DNA from: an uncultured Kangiella sp.
GTDB taxonomy: Bacteria; Pseudomonadota; Gammaproteobacteria; Enterobacterales; DSM-103792
Assembly: GCA_946480585.1 (NCBI GenBank)
Contig: CAMLKQ010000028.1
Span: forward strand, 1-13,384
Direction: 5' to 3'
Length of the DNA: 13,384 bases
A model generated the notes under the pieces. That model was not told the DNA's origin and made no database searches. It saw nothing but the letters and a program-made list of their open reading frames with translations. The position numbers and the translations under genes are program-made. Shown here piece after piece: positions 1 through 7,669 of the stretch. The first letter of the stretch is position 1; every line of letters begins with the position of its first letter.

Positions 1-1393
1 CGAACACCACGCCTTTCAGCGACTGGCCAAGATTGCGCAGCGCTTCGCGATCCGAGGTAGACACGGTCTTGGTTGGAATGCGGGCGATCTTCGACACGAT
101 ATCCTCGATCTCGTGTACACCAATCACTTTCTTGCGCTTGCTCGGTGCGAGCAGGCGCTGGCTGGCGCCCGCTTCGTCGATGACATCAATCGCCTTGTCC
201 GGCAATTGCCGATCATTGATGTACTTCGCGGACAGCTCAGCAGCCGCCTGCAAGGCCGCCGGCGTATAACGGACGCTGTGGTGCTTCTCGTAATGGGTTT
301 TCAGGCCCTTGAGAATTTCGTAGGTCTCATCAATCGACGGCTCGAGTACGTCGATCTTCTGGAAGCGACGCGCGAGCGCGCGATCTTTTTCGAAGATGCC
401 GCGGTATTCCTGGAACGTGGTCGAGCCGATGCACTTGATCTCACCCGACGCCAACATTGGCTTGACCAGGTTTGAGGCATCCATGACACCACCGCTGGCA
501 GCACCCGCGCCGATGATGGTGTGGATCTCATCGATGAACAGAATCGCGTGTGGCTTTTCTTTCAACTCTTTCAACACGGCTTTCAACCGCTTCTCGAAAT
601 CGCCACGGTATTTGGTACCGGCCAGCAGGCCACCCAGATCGAGCGCGAAGACCACACCATCTTTCATCACGTCCGGCACATCGCCATCGACGATGCGGCG
701 CGCCAGCCCTTCGGCAATCGCGGTCTTGCCGACACCGGCCTCACCGACCAGCAGTGGATTGTTCTTGCGGCGACGACACAAAACCTGAATGGTGCGCTCC
801 AGTTCATGGTGCCGACCAATCAAGGGATCGATTTTGCCTTGCTTGGCCAACTCATTCAGATTGGAGGCGAAACTTTCGAGCGGCGATTTGCCGGCCTCGG
901 TACCCCCCTCTTCTTCGGCTTCGGCTTGCGGCTGCGGGGCTTCGCGCTCGCTGCCGGCGACTTTCGAAATGCCGTGCGAAATGTAATTGACCACATCCAG
1001 TCGCGAGACTTGCTCCTGATGCAGCAGATACACGGCCTGCGATTCCTGCTCGCTGAAGATCGCGACCAGCACATTGGCGCCGGTCACTTCTTTCTTGCCC
1101 GCTGACTGGACATGAAACACCGCGCGCTGCAATACCCGCTGGAAGCCGAGCGTCGGCTGGGTGTCACGGCTCTCGTCATCGGTCGGCAACAGCGGCGTGG
1201 TCTCGTCGACAAAATGCGCCAGTTCGCGGCGCAGCCGATCGACATTGGCGCCACAGGCGCGCAGCACATTGACCGCCACCGCATTGTCGAGCAAGGCGAG
1301 CAGCAAATGCTCAACCGTCATGAACTCATGGCGCTTCTCGCGCGCTTGCTTGAACGCCTGGTTCAGCGTCAGTTCCAAATCTTTGCTCAGCAT
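1..1393 (-). CDS. clpA: ATP-dependent Clp protease ATP-binding subunit ClpA (partial, C-terminus outside window)
   Basis: ClpA is the cytoplasmic AAA+ unfoldase that feeds substrates into the ClpP peptidase. The visible 464 residues begin [20 protein letters not shown], a typical Clp N-domain that docks ClpS. An acidic, Glu/Pro-rich linker follows at about residues 150-170. The first AAA+ module shows Walker A GEAGVGKT at 217-224 and Walker B ILFIDE at 284-289, followed by GSTTFQEYR and the ARRFQKI segment with the arginine finger region. The order and spacing match E. coli ClpA, which has about 755 residues, so the second AAA+ module lies beyond base 1. The ATG at 1393 is supported by a GAGGT ribosome binding site at 1400-1404, 6 bases upstream. 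clpS lies 94 bases upstream on the same strand, the usual clpS-clpA pair. Identification is secure. Confidence 0.97.
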   Translation of the reverse strand, partial: MLSKDLELTLNQAFKQAREKRHEFMTVEHLLLALLDNAVAVNVLRACGANVDRLRRELAHFVDETTPLLPTDDESRDTQPTLGFQRVLQRAVFHVQSAGKKEVTGANVLVAIFSEQESQAVYLLHQEQVSRLDVVNYISHGISKVAGSEREAPQPQAEAEEEGGTEAGKSPLESFASNLNELAKQGKIDPLIGRHHELERTIQVLCRRRKNNPLLVGEAGVGKTAIAEGLARRIVDGDVPDVMKDGVVFALDLGGLLAGTKYRGDFEKRLKAVLKELKEKPHAILFIDEIHTIIGAGAASGGVMDASNLVKPMLASGEIKCIGSTTFQEYRGIFEKDRALARRFQKIDVLEPSIDETYEILKGLKTHYEKHHSVRYTPAALQAAAELSAKYINDRQLPDKAIDVIDEAGASQRLLAPSKRKKVIGVHEIEDIVSKIARIPTKTVSTSDREALRNLGQSLKGVVF

Positions 1394-1487
1394 ACGACCA
1401 CCTCAGGTCTTGTACGACAGACAACAGGCAAAAAGACCATTTCTGCACTGCACACGTTCGTTCATCCACTGACCATCAATTTCTGAA

Positions 1488-1808
1488 TCAGTTCGCTTCC
1501 ACCGTGCACTGCAGCGGGTGTTGGTTCGCTTTGGCGTACTCCACCACCTGCATCGCCTTGGTTTCGGCAATTTCGAACCGGTACACGCCGCAAACGGCGC
1601 GACCGTCGTAATGCACTTGCAACATCACTTTGACAGCTTGTTCCTGGTTCATGCCAAAAAACTTGTGCAGCACCTCCACGACGAAATCCATCGGCGTGAA
1701 ATCGTCATTCAGCATGACCACCTTATACATACGTGGCGGTTTGACTTGCGGTTCCGCCGGCGCGACCTCGACGGTCTGCTGTTCAATTGGCAGCGGCGTC
1801 GTACTCAT
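1488..1808 (-). CDS. clpS: ATP-dependent Clp protease adaptor ClpS
   Basis: ClpS binds proteins with destabilising N-terminal residues (Leu, Phe, Trp, Tyr) and hands them to ClpAP. From the ATG at 1808 the product has 106 residues, the same as E. coli ClpS. Key residues fall at the same numbers: N34-D35-D36 (N-terminal amine binding), M40 (pocket gate) and H66 in the HYDG motif. The first 25 residues are a flexible Pro/Glu-rich tail, as expected for the part that engages ClpA. A GTG at 1835 in the same frame would add nine residues (MSTVDYAYT); I prefer the ATG because it gives the family length, although neither start has a clear Shine-Dalgarno sequence. The gene is upstream of clpA and divergent from cspD, a conserved gammaproteobacterial arrangement. 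Confidence 0.96.
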   Translation of the reverse strand: MSTTPLPIEQQTVEVAPAEPQVKPPRMYKVVMLNDDFTPMDFVVEVLHKFFGMNQEQAVKVMLQVHYDGRAVCGVYRFEIAETKAMQVVEYAKANQHPLQCTVEAN

Positions 1809-1820
1809 GGTGTAAGCGTA

Positions 1821-1833
1821 GTCCACTGTGGAC
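1821..1833. repeat. Perfect 13-base palindrome in clpS leader
   Basis: GTCCACTGTGGAC is fully symmetrical about the central T. It lies 13 bases upstream of the preferred clpS ATG and covers most of the alternative GTG start. A half-site-like TGTCCACTA recurs at 1943-1951, inside the cspD promoter candidate. It could be an operator or chance; the sequence alone cannot tell. Confidence 0.5.
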
Positions 1834-1921
1834 ACTTCGGATTTGGTTTAGGAAATTGGGCGCAATCTAACATATTCAAGAGCCGTGCCTGGATGTAGCG
1901 TTTTGTAAGCCTGAAACCGTC

Positions 1922-1951
1922 TTGACAAAGTGTTGAACAGATGTCCACTAT
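1922..1951 (+). promoter_or_regulatory. Candidate sigma-70 promoter for cspD
   Basis: A perfect -35 TTGACA at 1922-1927 is followed after 18 bases by a weak -10, CACTAT, at 1946-1951. It points at cspD and would start transcription near 1958, leaving a leader of about 150 bases. The perfect -35 and the lack of anything better in the gap are the support; the -10 is poor. Confidence 0.45.
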
Positions 1952-2095
1952 TCGTCTGCCCTGCCCAGTCGTCCGGGACGGATGAGCCAGTATTTGTCGC
2001 GCAGTTGCCAGAATGTGAAGTCGTCGTCGGTATGCCGCGTGTCAGAGAGGGAAAGTCGCCCGAGGAGCAGCCAGCATCTCCTGTTAGCGGATGAG

Positions 2096-2100
2096 AAGGA
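2096..2100 (+). promoter_or_regulatory. cspD ribosome binding site
   Basis: AAGGA lies 8 bases before the ATG at 2109. It fixes that start in preference to earlier in-frame codons and agrees with the family N-terminus (M-x-x-GTVKWFN). Confidence 0.75.
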
Positions 2101-2108
2101 AGTCAGGT

Positions 2109-2339
2109 ATGGCTTACGGCACGGTGAAGTGGTTCAACAATGCAAAGGGCTACGGCTTCATTCGTCCTACCGAGGGCGGTGATGACGTGTTTGTGCATTA
2201 CTCAACCATCGACATGGATGGCTACAAGAGCCTGAAGGCCGGCCAAGAAGTGTCATTCGAAGTCACGCAAGGCCCGAAAGGACTGCATGCCACCAATATT
2301 GAACCCGGCAGCAGCAAGTCAGAAAAGAAAGGTATTTGA
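2109..2339 (+). CDS. cspD: Cold-shock domain protein CspD
   Basis: This is a small single-stranded nucleic-acid-binding protein of 76 residues made of one cold-shock domain. The start [18 protein letters not shown] is diagnostic. RNP1 (KGYGFI) is at 13-18 and RNP2 (VFVHY) at 27-31. The stretch [17 protein letters not shown] and the QGPKG motif are closer to CspD than to CspA/CspE. In E. coli, CspD is made in stationary phase and inhibits DNA replication; that role is inferred here from homology. The C-terminal tail is short, Ser/Lys-rich and variable. The gene is divergent from clpS-clpA, as in other gammaproteobacteria. It has a good ribosome binding site and a strong terminator begins 30 bases after the stop, so it is probably monocistronic. 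Confidence 0.9.
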   Translation: MAYGTVKWFNNAKGYGFIRPTEGGDDVFVHYSTIDMDGYKSLKAGQEVSFEVTQGPKGLHATNIEPGSSKSEKKGI

Positions 2340-2369
2340 ACCTTTCACATAAACTGCACACATATCTGA

Positions 2370-2400
2370 AAAAGGGCGCCACTTCGGCGCCCTTTTCTTT
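2370..2400 (+). terminator. Rho-independent terminator after cspD
   Basis: An 11-bp perfect stem (2370-2380 AAAAGGGCGCC with 2386-2396 GGCGCCCTTTT) closes a 5-base loop, ACTTC. The T-rich right arm runs on into TCTTT. It is placed right after cspD and separates it from rluE. Confidence 0.93.
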
Positions 2401-2418
2401 CGGCAGAAAATCAACGTG

Positions 2419-2447
2419 TTAAGCTGTTTACTGCTGCGCAGCATACT
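2419..2447 (+). promoter_or_regulatory. Candidate promoter for rluE
   Basis: TTAAGC (2419-2424) and CATACT (2442-2447) are separated by exactly 17 bases, downstream of the cspD terminator and upstream of rluE. The match to consensus is 3/6 and 4/6, so this is only a candidate, but rluE needs its own promoter because of the terminator before it. Confidence 0.35.
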
Positions 2448-2526
2448 GGTCTGACAAGCATCGCGTGGCGGCGCGTGCGCTTATTTGGAGCGCCGCGTTA
2501 TCGTGCCCCGAGCCCGGACTACCCTC

Positions 2527-3078
2527 GTGTCAAAACTCATCCTGTTCAACAAGCCCTACGGCGTCCTCTGTCAGTTCAGCGATGACGGCTCCGGCAAACC
2601 GACCCTGAAGGATTACATCCCGGTTCCCGATGTTTACCCGGCCGGCCGGCTCGATACCGACAGCGAAGGGCTGCTGCTGCTGACTGACGATGGCCTGCTG
2701 CAGGCCCGGATCAGCTCGCCCAAGTTCAAGCTGAGCAAAACCTACTGGGCCCAGGTCGACGGCGAGATCACTGAGCAAGCGCTGGCGCAGCTGCGCAAAG
2801 GAGTCGAGCTAAACGATGGCCTGACCCGGCCTGCCCAAGCCGAGCGCCTCGCCGAGCCGGCGTTGTGGCCACGTGAGCCACCGGTTCGGTTTCGCAAGGC
2901 GATTCCGACCAGCTGGCTCAGCCTGACCATCAGCGAAGGGCGCAACCGACAAGTGCGCCGGATGACCGCCGCCGTCGGCTTTCCGACCCTGCGCTTGGTC
3001 CGAGTCCGGATCGGGGACTGGTCGATTGAAGGGTTGGCGCCGGGCGAGTGGCGGGAAGTGCCGGCACCGCTGGCATAG
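2527..3078 (+). CDS. rluE: 23S rRNA pseudouridine synthase RluE (RsuA/RluB/E/F family)
   Basis: RluE isomerises a single uridine (U2457 in E. coli numbering) of 23S rRNA to pseudouridine. From the GTG at 2527 the protein has 183 residues. It starts directly with [14 protein letters not shown], so it lacks the N-terminal S4 domain found in RsuA, RluB and RluF; this is typical of RluE. The catalytic aspartate is D43 in [15 protein letters not shown] (95-98), IPTSW (126-130) and [10 protein letters not shown] (137-146) match E. coli RluE closely. A TTG at 2485 in frame would add 14 residues (RRVIVPRAR...) that do not resemble the family, and neither start has a clear ribosome binding site, so the start is the least certain part. 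It stands alone between the cspD terminator and the DUF2061 gene. Confidence 0.9.
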   Translation: MSKLILFNKPYGVLCQFSDDGSGKPTLKDYIPVPDVYPAGRLDTDSEGLLLLTDDGLLQARISSPKFKLSKTYWAQVDGEITEQALAQLRKGVELNDGLTRPAQAERLAEPALWPREPPVRFRKAIPTSWLSLTISEGRNRQVRRMTAAVGFPTLRLVRVRIGDWSIEGLAPGEWREVPAPLA

Positions 3079-3182
3079 CGCGTGCCTTCAACGGCGGGAC
3101 GGATGCTCCGGGCTATGGCTGTGATGGCCACAATCAATTGGCTGTGACGCGAGCGGAGCGCGAAAGTGGCGTCATCCCATTC

Positions 3183-3187
3183 AGGAG
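3183..3187 (+). promoter_or_regulatory. Ribosome binding site of the DUF2061 gene
   Basis: AGGAG sits 9 bases before the ATG at 3197. It decides for this start over the in-frame TTG at 3188, which it directly abuts. Confidence 0.7.
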
Positions 3188-3196
3188 TTGATTGCC

Positions 3197-3427
3197 ATGG
3201 CCAAAACCGCAAGCTTTGCCGCCGTGCATTTCACGGTCGCGTTCAGCATTGGTTATCTGGTGACCGGCAGCGTGGTTGCTGGCGGCACACTGGCGCTGGT
3301 GGAGCCGCTCTGCAACACCGTCGCTTACTACTTCCATGAAAAAATCTGGGCTCGCCGCCAAGCCAACCAGCAGCAGACGCTGCTCGGTGTGATGCCCGCA
3401 TCGGCACACGGTTCAGTGCCCAGTTAG
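3197..3427 (+). CDS. DUF2061 family small membrane protein
   Basis: This 76-residue protein has the DUF2061 signature: KTASFAAVHFTVAF near the N-terminus, then GYLVTGS, then LVEPLCNTVAYYFHEKIW at about 34-51. Two hydrophobic segments (about 6-24 and 26-46) suggest a small inner-membrane hairpin protein. The histidines in VHF and FHEKIW are conserved in the family as I recall it. The last 25 residues are polar and probably not conserved. The biochemical function of DUF2061 is unknown. It follows rluE by 118 bases on the same strand and ends 12 bases before the stop of the convergent transporter gene; no obvious terminator lies in that gap. Confidence 0.85.
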   Translation: MAKTASFAAVHFTVAFSIGYLVTGSVVAGGTLALVEPLCNTVAYYFHEKIWARRQANQQQTLLGVMPASAHGSVPS

Positions 3428-3439
3428 GGCCGCGCTCGC

Positions 3440-4948
3440 TTAATAAAATTCGTAGCTTGCCTTGCCACCCGAGATGGCGAATTTCTCTTCCGGTGACAAC
3501 ACCAGCCGATGCCGGCCAAACAGCGCAAAGTAGCTGATGCCAAGCGCATACCAAATCGCCACGCCGTACACACCTTTCTGATACACCGGATCAAGCAGCT
3601 GAAAGTACACGGTCACCGCCGCAATCACAAACGTCAGCACCGCGCCAAACACGCCAAGCGGGCTGCGATATGGCCGCTCGATATGCGGGAACCGCCGGCG
3701 CAACTGGATGAATGACAGCGCCTGCATCATGTACGAGAACATCGCGCCGAACACCGCCATGTTGACCAGCGTCCCGCCGATGAACGCACCGCCCGCCTCC
3801 CCTGCCACAGCCCAAGTGATCAGCAGTACCGACAGTCCGAGCAAGGAGCCGGAGATCAGGGCAACGTGTGGCGTTTTGCGCCGGCCATGGGTCAACGACA
3901 AAAACTCCGGGAAGTAACCGGCGCGCGACAGCGAATAGATCTGCCGGCCGAAGGCAAAAATGATGGTGTGGAAACTGGCAATCAGACCAATCACGGCAAA
4001 CAGCGACAACACCTTGGCGATATCGCTGCCATACAGTGTCCGGAAACCATCGAGCAACGGCTCGCCCGATGTTGCCAAGCCAAATGCACCGGGCGCAATG
4101 CTGGTGTTCAGAAACAGAATCATGAAAGCCGAGAAAATCAGGGTGAAAATGCCGAAGATCAAGCCACGCGGCATATCACGTTTGGGATCGACGCTTTCCT
4201 CCGCCGCCAGCGGCATTTGCTCAATCGCCAAAAACAGCCAGACGGCAAATGGCAGGCAGGCAAACGCGCCAGCAAGACCGAACGGCAGCCAGTCGCCACC
4301 GCCCTGCGCCAAACGGATGGCACTGCCATCGGGCGCAACGCCGATATTGAGTGCGTGCGCAGAAAAATCCGCCGCCGGTACGGCGCTGAACCAGAACAAG
4401 GCCAGCACGGCCAACGCGAGCAGCGTCACGATCAACGACACACGAAACGACAGCTCGACTGCAATCAAATTGAGGCCAACAAAGATCACATAACAGCCAA
4501 TCCACCAGACCGGCTGAAATGCCGGCGCCGTGTCAAAGATGCTGCCCAGATAAGAACCAATGAAAAAGACGATGACGGCGGGGGTAAGAACGAACTCGAT
4601 GTTCTCGGCCAGGCCGGTAATAAAACCGCCCCATGGCCCCATCGCGGTACGGGCAAAGGAATAGGCGCCGCCCGTATGGGGCAGCGCTGGTGACATCTCT
4701 GCGATGCTGAAACAGAGGCCAAGGTACATCAGCATGATCACGACGGTCGCAATCAGCATGCCGCCAAAACCGCCCGCGCCAAGACCAAGGTTCCAGCCGG
4801 AGAAATGGCCGGAGATCACCGCACCAACGCCGAGTGCCCAGAGCGACCAAACACCGGCATACCGGCGCAGGCCACGCTTTTCGAAATAGGAAGAATCTTT
4901 GTGCCGGTACCTGACGCTGCCGTGTTGGGTTTGCGCCGACTCCGCCAT
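3440..4948 (-). CDS. APC-superfamily amine/amino-acid transporter, probably ethanolamine permease
   Basis: This 502-residue inner-membrane permease has about twelve hydrophobic segments. Characteristic stretches are GAVISGHFSGWN (42-53), which carries the APC substrate-site glycine motif, LPHTGGAYSFAR (89-100), GPWGGFITGLAENIEF (104-119), LAIEQMPLAAEESVDPKRDMPRG, and the C-terminal LSPEEKFA. This pattern fits the ethanolamine permease subfamily (TIGR00908) better than general amino-acid permeases. The substrate remains an inference because no ethanolamine ammonia-lyase genes (eutBC) or aminotransferase lie nearby. The ATG at 4948 has GGAGG 5 bases upstream (4954-4958). A GTG at 5002 in frame would add 18 residues and is less likely. 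It is divergent from nothing in the window and converges on the DUF2061 gene. Confidence 0.8.
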   Translation of the reverse strand: MAESAQTQHGSVRYRHKDSSYFEKRGLRRYAGVWSLWALGVGAVISGHFSGWNLGLGAGGFGGMLIATVVIMLMYLGLCFSIAEMSPALPHTGGAYSFARTAMGPWGGFITGLAENIEFVLTPAVIVFFIGSYLGSIFDTAPAFQPVWWIGCYVIFVGLNLIAVELSFRVSLIVTLLALAVLALFWFSAVPAADFSAHALNIGVAPDGSAIRLAQGGGDWLPFGLAGAFACLPFAVWLFLAIEQMPLAAEESVDPKRDMPRGLIFGIFTLIFSAFMILFLNTSIAPGAFGLATSGEPLLDGFRTLYGSDIAKVLSLFAVIGLIASFHTIIFAFGRQIYSLSRAGYFPEFLSLTHGRRKTPHVALISGSLLGLSVLLITWAVAGEAGGAFIGGTLVNMAVFGAMFSYMMQALSFIQLRRRFPHIERPYRSPLGVFGAVLTFVIAAVTVYFQLLDPVYQKGVYGVAIWYALGISYFALFGRHRLVLSPEEKFAISGGKASYEFY

Positions 4949-5236
4949 CACTGCCTCCGTACCGTTTTCGATGGGACAGCCTTCTGACGCCGCCGGCGCC
5001 ACATGTGACTGCTACGGTATCCGGCCATTACTGAACACCGACGCAGAGGCCTGCTCAAACATGGCACACGACTGCCGACCCTGCAAGAAATGCCCTACAA
5101 CCCACATGGCTATGGCAAGGCGGCGCCATAACGGCACAGACGCGGTGTCAACGACGAAACTAGCGATCAATATGCGGCGTGAACGAATACGCTTGCCCGA
5201 CGACACCACGGCCAAGCCTGGGCGCAAGACCGAGAC
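4949..5236. other. Non-coding stretch upstream of the permease gene
   Basis: These 288 bases lie between the 3' end of rlmC and the 5' end of the permease gene, both leftward. No reading frame here looks real. A perfect -35 (TTGACA on the minus strand, 5146-5151) is paired only with a poor -10 (TATGGC, 5125-5130) at a short 15-base spacing, so it is a weak promoter candidate for the permease. GCTTG/CAAGC arms at 5191-5195 and 5213-5217 could form a weak hairpin after rlmC, but no T-run follows. Confidence 0.45.
4954..4958 (-). promoter_or_regulatory. Ribosome binding site of the permease gene
   Basis: On the minus strand this reads GGAGG, 5 bases before the ATG at 4948, and it selects that start over the upstream in-frame GTG at 5002. 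Confidence 0.8.
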
Positions 5237-6385
5237 TCAAGCCGTGCGTACAAGCAGCGCCAGCGTCTCGTAATGGTCGGTATGCGGAAACAGATCGAAC
5301 AGCTGCACCCGGCGCAGCTGATAATCCGGCAACAGCGCCAGATCACGCGCCAGTGATTCGGCGTTGCAGCTTGAATACAGCAGATACTGCGGCGCTGTCT
5401 GCGCCAACCATTGGCACAGTTCGGTACCAATGCCGCGCCGCGGCGGATTGACCAGAACCAGATCGGGCGCCTGCGTTTCACCGGCGACAAACCCGCTGGC
5501 ATCGAGTGCGGCAAAGCGCACGTCTGCCAAGCCCATTTCGCGCGCCGATTGTTCGGCACAGGCAATCGCCTCCGCTTCGCGCTCAATACCGACCAGGCTG
5601 ACTCCGGCGCGCACGCAGTGAAGGCCAAAACCACCAACACCACAGAACAGATCCCACAATGAGCGAATGGTGAGATCCGCGGTCCATTCGGCCGCGGTGC
5701 GATACAACGCGGCGGCCACGTTCGGGTTGGTCTGGAAAAAACTCTTCGGCCGCAAATACAGCGGAACCTGATTGAGTTGCTCGCGCAGCGCCTGTTGCGC
5801 GGTCAGCACAATCTCCTGCTCCCCTTCCAGCACGGCCATATGTACCGGTTGCAGATTGACCGACACGACCTTCAGCTCCGGCCGCTCGGCGAGCAATTCC
5901 GGCAGGTATTTGCGTATGGCATCAAGCCGCGATTTTGAGCGCAGCACAAAACGCAGCATCACGCCACCGTCGTACTGACTGCGATTGATGAGCAGATACT
6001 TCAATTCACCGCGGCGCTGGCCGATGTCATACGGCTCCAGAGCAGCGGTCCGGATAAATCGCTGCAAGGCCGCGAACAGTGGTCGAAACGGTTCCGGATA
6101 CAACGGGCACTGCTGCAGATCGACCGCCTCGCCTGCACCGTTGACGATGCCGAGCAACGGCGCATCGATACTGCCGCTGACAACCATTTTTGCCCGATTG
6201 CGAAATCCGCTTACCGCGCTGGCGACCGGCGGCAACCATTCCGTTGCAGTCAACGCGCGTTCGGCCAGCAGCGATTTCAGGTGACCGTCTTTGCGCGCCA
6301 ATTGCTCGGCATAGGGCAGTTCAAGCCAACCACAGGAACGGCAGCGGCCGGCAACATAATCGACACAGGGAATGATCAGCAACAT
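5237..6385 (-). CDS. rlmC: 23S rRNA (uracil-5-)-methyltransferase RlmC
   Basis: RlmC uses S-adenosylmethionine to make 5-methyluridine at position 747 (E. coli numbering) of 23S rRNA. The protein has 382 residues; E. coli RlmC has 375. Four cysteines placed as in the RumA/RlmC iron-sulfur site are present: C7, C15, C18 and C93 (CPLYP). The SAM-binding motif is [10 protein letters not shown] at 245-254, NPPRRGIG lies at 313-320, the catalytic nucleophile is C340 in YSSCN, and the general-base glutamate is E373 in HYETL. Motifs such as [12 protein letters not shown] and RGELKYLL follow E. coli RlmC, not RlmD, which has an extra TRAM domain. The ATG at 6385 gives the family N-terminus but has no clear Shine-Dalgarno. 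It follows moaE by 22 bases, so translation may depend on read-through from the moa genes. Confidence 0.95.
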   Translation of the reverse strand: MLLIIPCVDYVAGRCRSCGWLELPYAEQLARKDGHLKSLLAERALTATEWLPPVASAVSGFRNRAKMVVSGSIDAPLLGIVNGAGEAVDLQQCPLYPEPFRPLFAALQRFIRTAALEPYDIGQRRGELKYLLINRSQYDGGVMLRFVLRSKSRLDAIRKYLPELLAERPELKVVSVNLQPVHMAVLEGEQEIVLTAQQALREQLNQVPLYLRPKSFFQTNPNVAAALYRTAAEWTADLTIRSLWDLFCGVGGFGLHCVRAGVSLVGIEREAEAIACAEQSAREMGLADVRFAALDASGFVAGETQAPDLVLVNPPRRGIGTELCQWLAQTAPQYLLYSSCNAESLARDLALLPDYQLRRVQLFDLFPHTDHYETLALLVRTA

Positions 6386-6407
6386 CGGCGTGGACAACAC
6401 AGCGTCG

Positions 6408-6884
6408 CTACGCTTGCTGATGCCAGCTGGCAACAGACGCATTATCAGCATCGGTCGGTTCAAGCCAAGTGTCACCGGTCGGGCGATGCTCCAACTTCCA
6501 CAGGATGGCACGGGTTTTCAATTGATCGGCCAGATAGCTGCAGGCTGTCAGCGCTTCCCGACGATGGCCGCTGGCAACGCCGACATACACAATCTGCTCG
6601 CCCGGATTCAGACGTCCGACCCGGTGCACAATTTCGATCCCGAACAAAGGCCAGCGTGCTGCGGCCTCGGCAGCCAATTGCTGCAAACTGTGCTCAGTCA
6701 AACCCGGATAATGTTGCAAGGTCAACGCCAGCACGTCGTCATCCGTGCGTACCAAACCGACGAAGGTTGCCACCGCACCAACCGCACCGGCTTGCGCATA
6801 CAAACGCCGAGTCAGCGCACCGACATCGAAGTCATCAAATTGCGCGGCAACCTGAATCGGACACACTGGCATGATGGCGTTCAT
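6408..6884 (-). CDS. moaE: Molybdopterin synthase catalytic (large) subunit MoaE
   Basis: MoaE with MoaD converts cyclic pyranopterin monophosphate to molybdopterin by adding two sulfurs to make the dithiolene. The protein has 158 residues. Seen: [11 protein letters not shown] (36-46), [30 protein letters not shown] (101-111), and the active-site lysines K123 (LKTRA) and K130 (LWKLE), seven residues apart as in E. coli (K119, K126). The ATG at 6884 is supported by AGGAGG 6 bases upstream. Only 2 bases separate it from the moaD stop, so the two subunits are almost certainly translationally coupled, as fits a 1:1 complex. A longer frame extending upstream is not coding; it overlaps moaD entirely. 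Confidence 0.96.
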   Translation of the reverse strand: MNAIMPVCPIQVAAQFDDFDVGALTRRLYAQAGAVGAVATFVGLVRTDDDVLALTLQHYPGLTEHSLQQLAAEAAARWPLFGIEIVHRVGRLNPGEQIVYVGVASGHRREALTACSYLADQLKTRAILWKLEHRPTGDTWLEPTDADNASVASWHQQA

Positions 6885-6886
6885 GC

Positions 6887-7141
6887 TCAACCTCCTGTCA
6901 CCGGCGGCAGAAACGCCAGCTCGTCCTGATCGGCGATGGCCGCAGTTGCCGCACCGATGCGCTGATTGACGGCAATCAAGAGTCCACGCCGCTTCGCCAA
7001 TGCCTGAGCAATCGCCGGATGCGAACTGTGCAGACTGGTCACGACGTCCTGCACCTGCTGCCAACCGGGCTGCCAATCAAGCGTCAACTCGGCCATGCCC
7101 ACTTGTTCGGCCAGACTGCCAAAAAACAAAACCCGCAACAT
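6887..7141 (-). CDS. moaD: Molybdopterin synthase sulfur carrier (small) subunit MoaD
   Basis: MoaD is a ubiquitin-fold protein whose C-terminal glycine carries the thiocarboxylate sulfur for molybdopterin synthesis. The product has 84 residues, begins MLRVLFFGSLAE and ends FLPPVTGG, with the required Gly-Gly tail (residues 83-84). ELAFLPPV before the tail is the usual MoaD ending. The ATG at 7141 has AGGAG 7 bases upstream. A longer in-frame version adding ten Arg-rich residues is unlikely. The stop lies 2 bases before moaE, and the last codons serve as its ribosome binding site. moaC lies 26 bases upstream. Confidence 0.95.
   Translation of the reverse strand: MLRVLFFGSLAEQVGMAELTLDWQPGWQQVQDVVTSLHSSHPAIAQALAKRRGLLIAVNQRIGAATAAIADQDELAFLPPVTGG
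6891..6896 (-). promoter_or_regulatory. moaE ribosome binding site inside the moaD coding end
   Basis: On the minus strand AGGAGG is formed by the last base of the Thr82 codon (ACA) and the Gly83-Gly84 codons (GGA GGT). It sits 6 bases before the moaE ATG at 6884, an ideal spacing. Confidence 0.9.
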
Positions 7142-7167
7142 GGTGCTGCTCCTGCGCCGATTCGCTG

Positions 7168-7647
7168 TCAACTGGCCGCGACAAAATCGCCGGAACGACC
7201 GCCGCGCTTTTCCACGACCCGGATGTCATCGATGCGCATCTGCTTGTCGATCGCCTTGCACATGTCATAAATGGTCAGCGCGGCAACACTGGCAGCGGTC
7301 AGCGCCTCCATTTCGACGCCGGTATTGGCCTTGACGCGGGCACTGGCGCGAATGCGAACACAACTGGCGTCATGATCGAGCGCGAAGCCAATCTCCACAC
7401 CGGACAGCGGCAGACTGTGACAGAGCGGAATCAACTCATCACAGCGCTTGGCAGCGAGCACGCCGGCGACATGCGCCGTGGTCAGCACATTGCCTTTCGG
7501 CAGTTCACCGGCCGCCAACGCTGCCAGGGTTGCCGGTTGCATGTGCACCGTGGCCGTTGCCACGGCGAGCCGGTCGGTCACCGGTTTGTCGGCGACATCG
7601 ACCATGCGGATGCGACCGTGCTCATCAAGGTGGGAAAATCCGCTCAT
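7168..7647 (-). CDS. moaC: Cyclic pyranopterin monophosphate synthase MoaC
   Basis: MoaC converts the MoaA product (3',8-cyclo-7,8-dihydro-GTP) into cyclic pyranopterin monophosphate in molybdenum cofactor synthesis. From the ATG at 7647 there are 159 residues. The family motifs are clear: MVDVADK (15-21), KGNV (51-54), AAKRCDELIPLCHSLPL (65-81), GVEMEALTAASVAALTIYDMCKA (110-132), with catalytic D128 and K131 at the same numbers as in E. coli, and the GGRSGDF ending. A GTG at 7656 in frame would add three residues; it cannot be excluded, because neither start has a strong ribosome binding site. It lies 22 bases after the acyl-CoA ligase stop and 26 bases before moaD. No moaA or moaB is present in the window. 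Confidence 0.95.
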   Translation of the reverse strand: MSGFSHLDEHGRIRMVDVADKPVTDRLAVATATVHMQPATLAALAAGELPKGNVLTTAHVAGVLAAKRCDELIPLCHSLPLSGVEIGFALDHDASCVRIRASARVKANTGVEMEALTAASVAALTIYDMCKAIDKQMRIDDIRVVEKRGGRSGDFVAAS

Positions 7648-7669
7648 CGCCTTCACCGTTCTGTGTTCG

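Larger units (their letters stand above)
1809..2108. other. Divergent clpS/cspD intergenic region
   Basis: These 300 bases hold no convincing gene. Seen here: a perfect 13-base palindrome (1821-1833) next to the clpS start, an AT-richer stretch around 1855-1885 where a leftward clpS promoter might lie but where I find no good -35/-10 pair, a rightward promoter candidate for cspD at 1922-1951, and a roughly 150-base cspD leader. The leader contains a small AGGAG/CTCCT inverted repeat (2063-2067 with 2078-2082) just before the real ribosome binding site. Confidence 0.6.

Noticed and set aside
521..1105. A 194-codon open frame on the + strand opposite clpA
   Set aside because: It is in-register antisense of conserved ClpA codons, including the Walker motifs.
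1982..2182. A 66-codon open frame overlapping the start of cspD
   Set aside because: It has no ribosome binding site, a Ser/Arg-rich product with no family likeness, and runs out of frame into cspD.
3866..4693. A 275-codon open frame on the + strand opposite the permease
   Set aside because: It is in register with the permease codons and very rich in Arg, Gln and His, as expected from reading hydrophobic codons backwards.
5111..5130. Sigma-54-like element on the minus strand (TGGCGCCGCCTTGCC) upstream of the permease
   Set aside because: The GG and GC elements are 9 bases apart instead of the required 10, and no enhancer-like site or sigma-54 activator gene is visible.
5191..5217. Possible terminator after rlmC (GCTTG/CAAGC arms)
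   Set aside because: Only 5 bp plus a mismatch, a long loop and no T-run in the direction of rlmC transcription.
5012..5227. A 71-codon leftward frame in the gap before the permease
   Set aside because: Its composition is unlike a real protein, it has no ribosome binding site and shows no motif; the stretch is better treated as non-coding.
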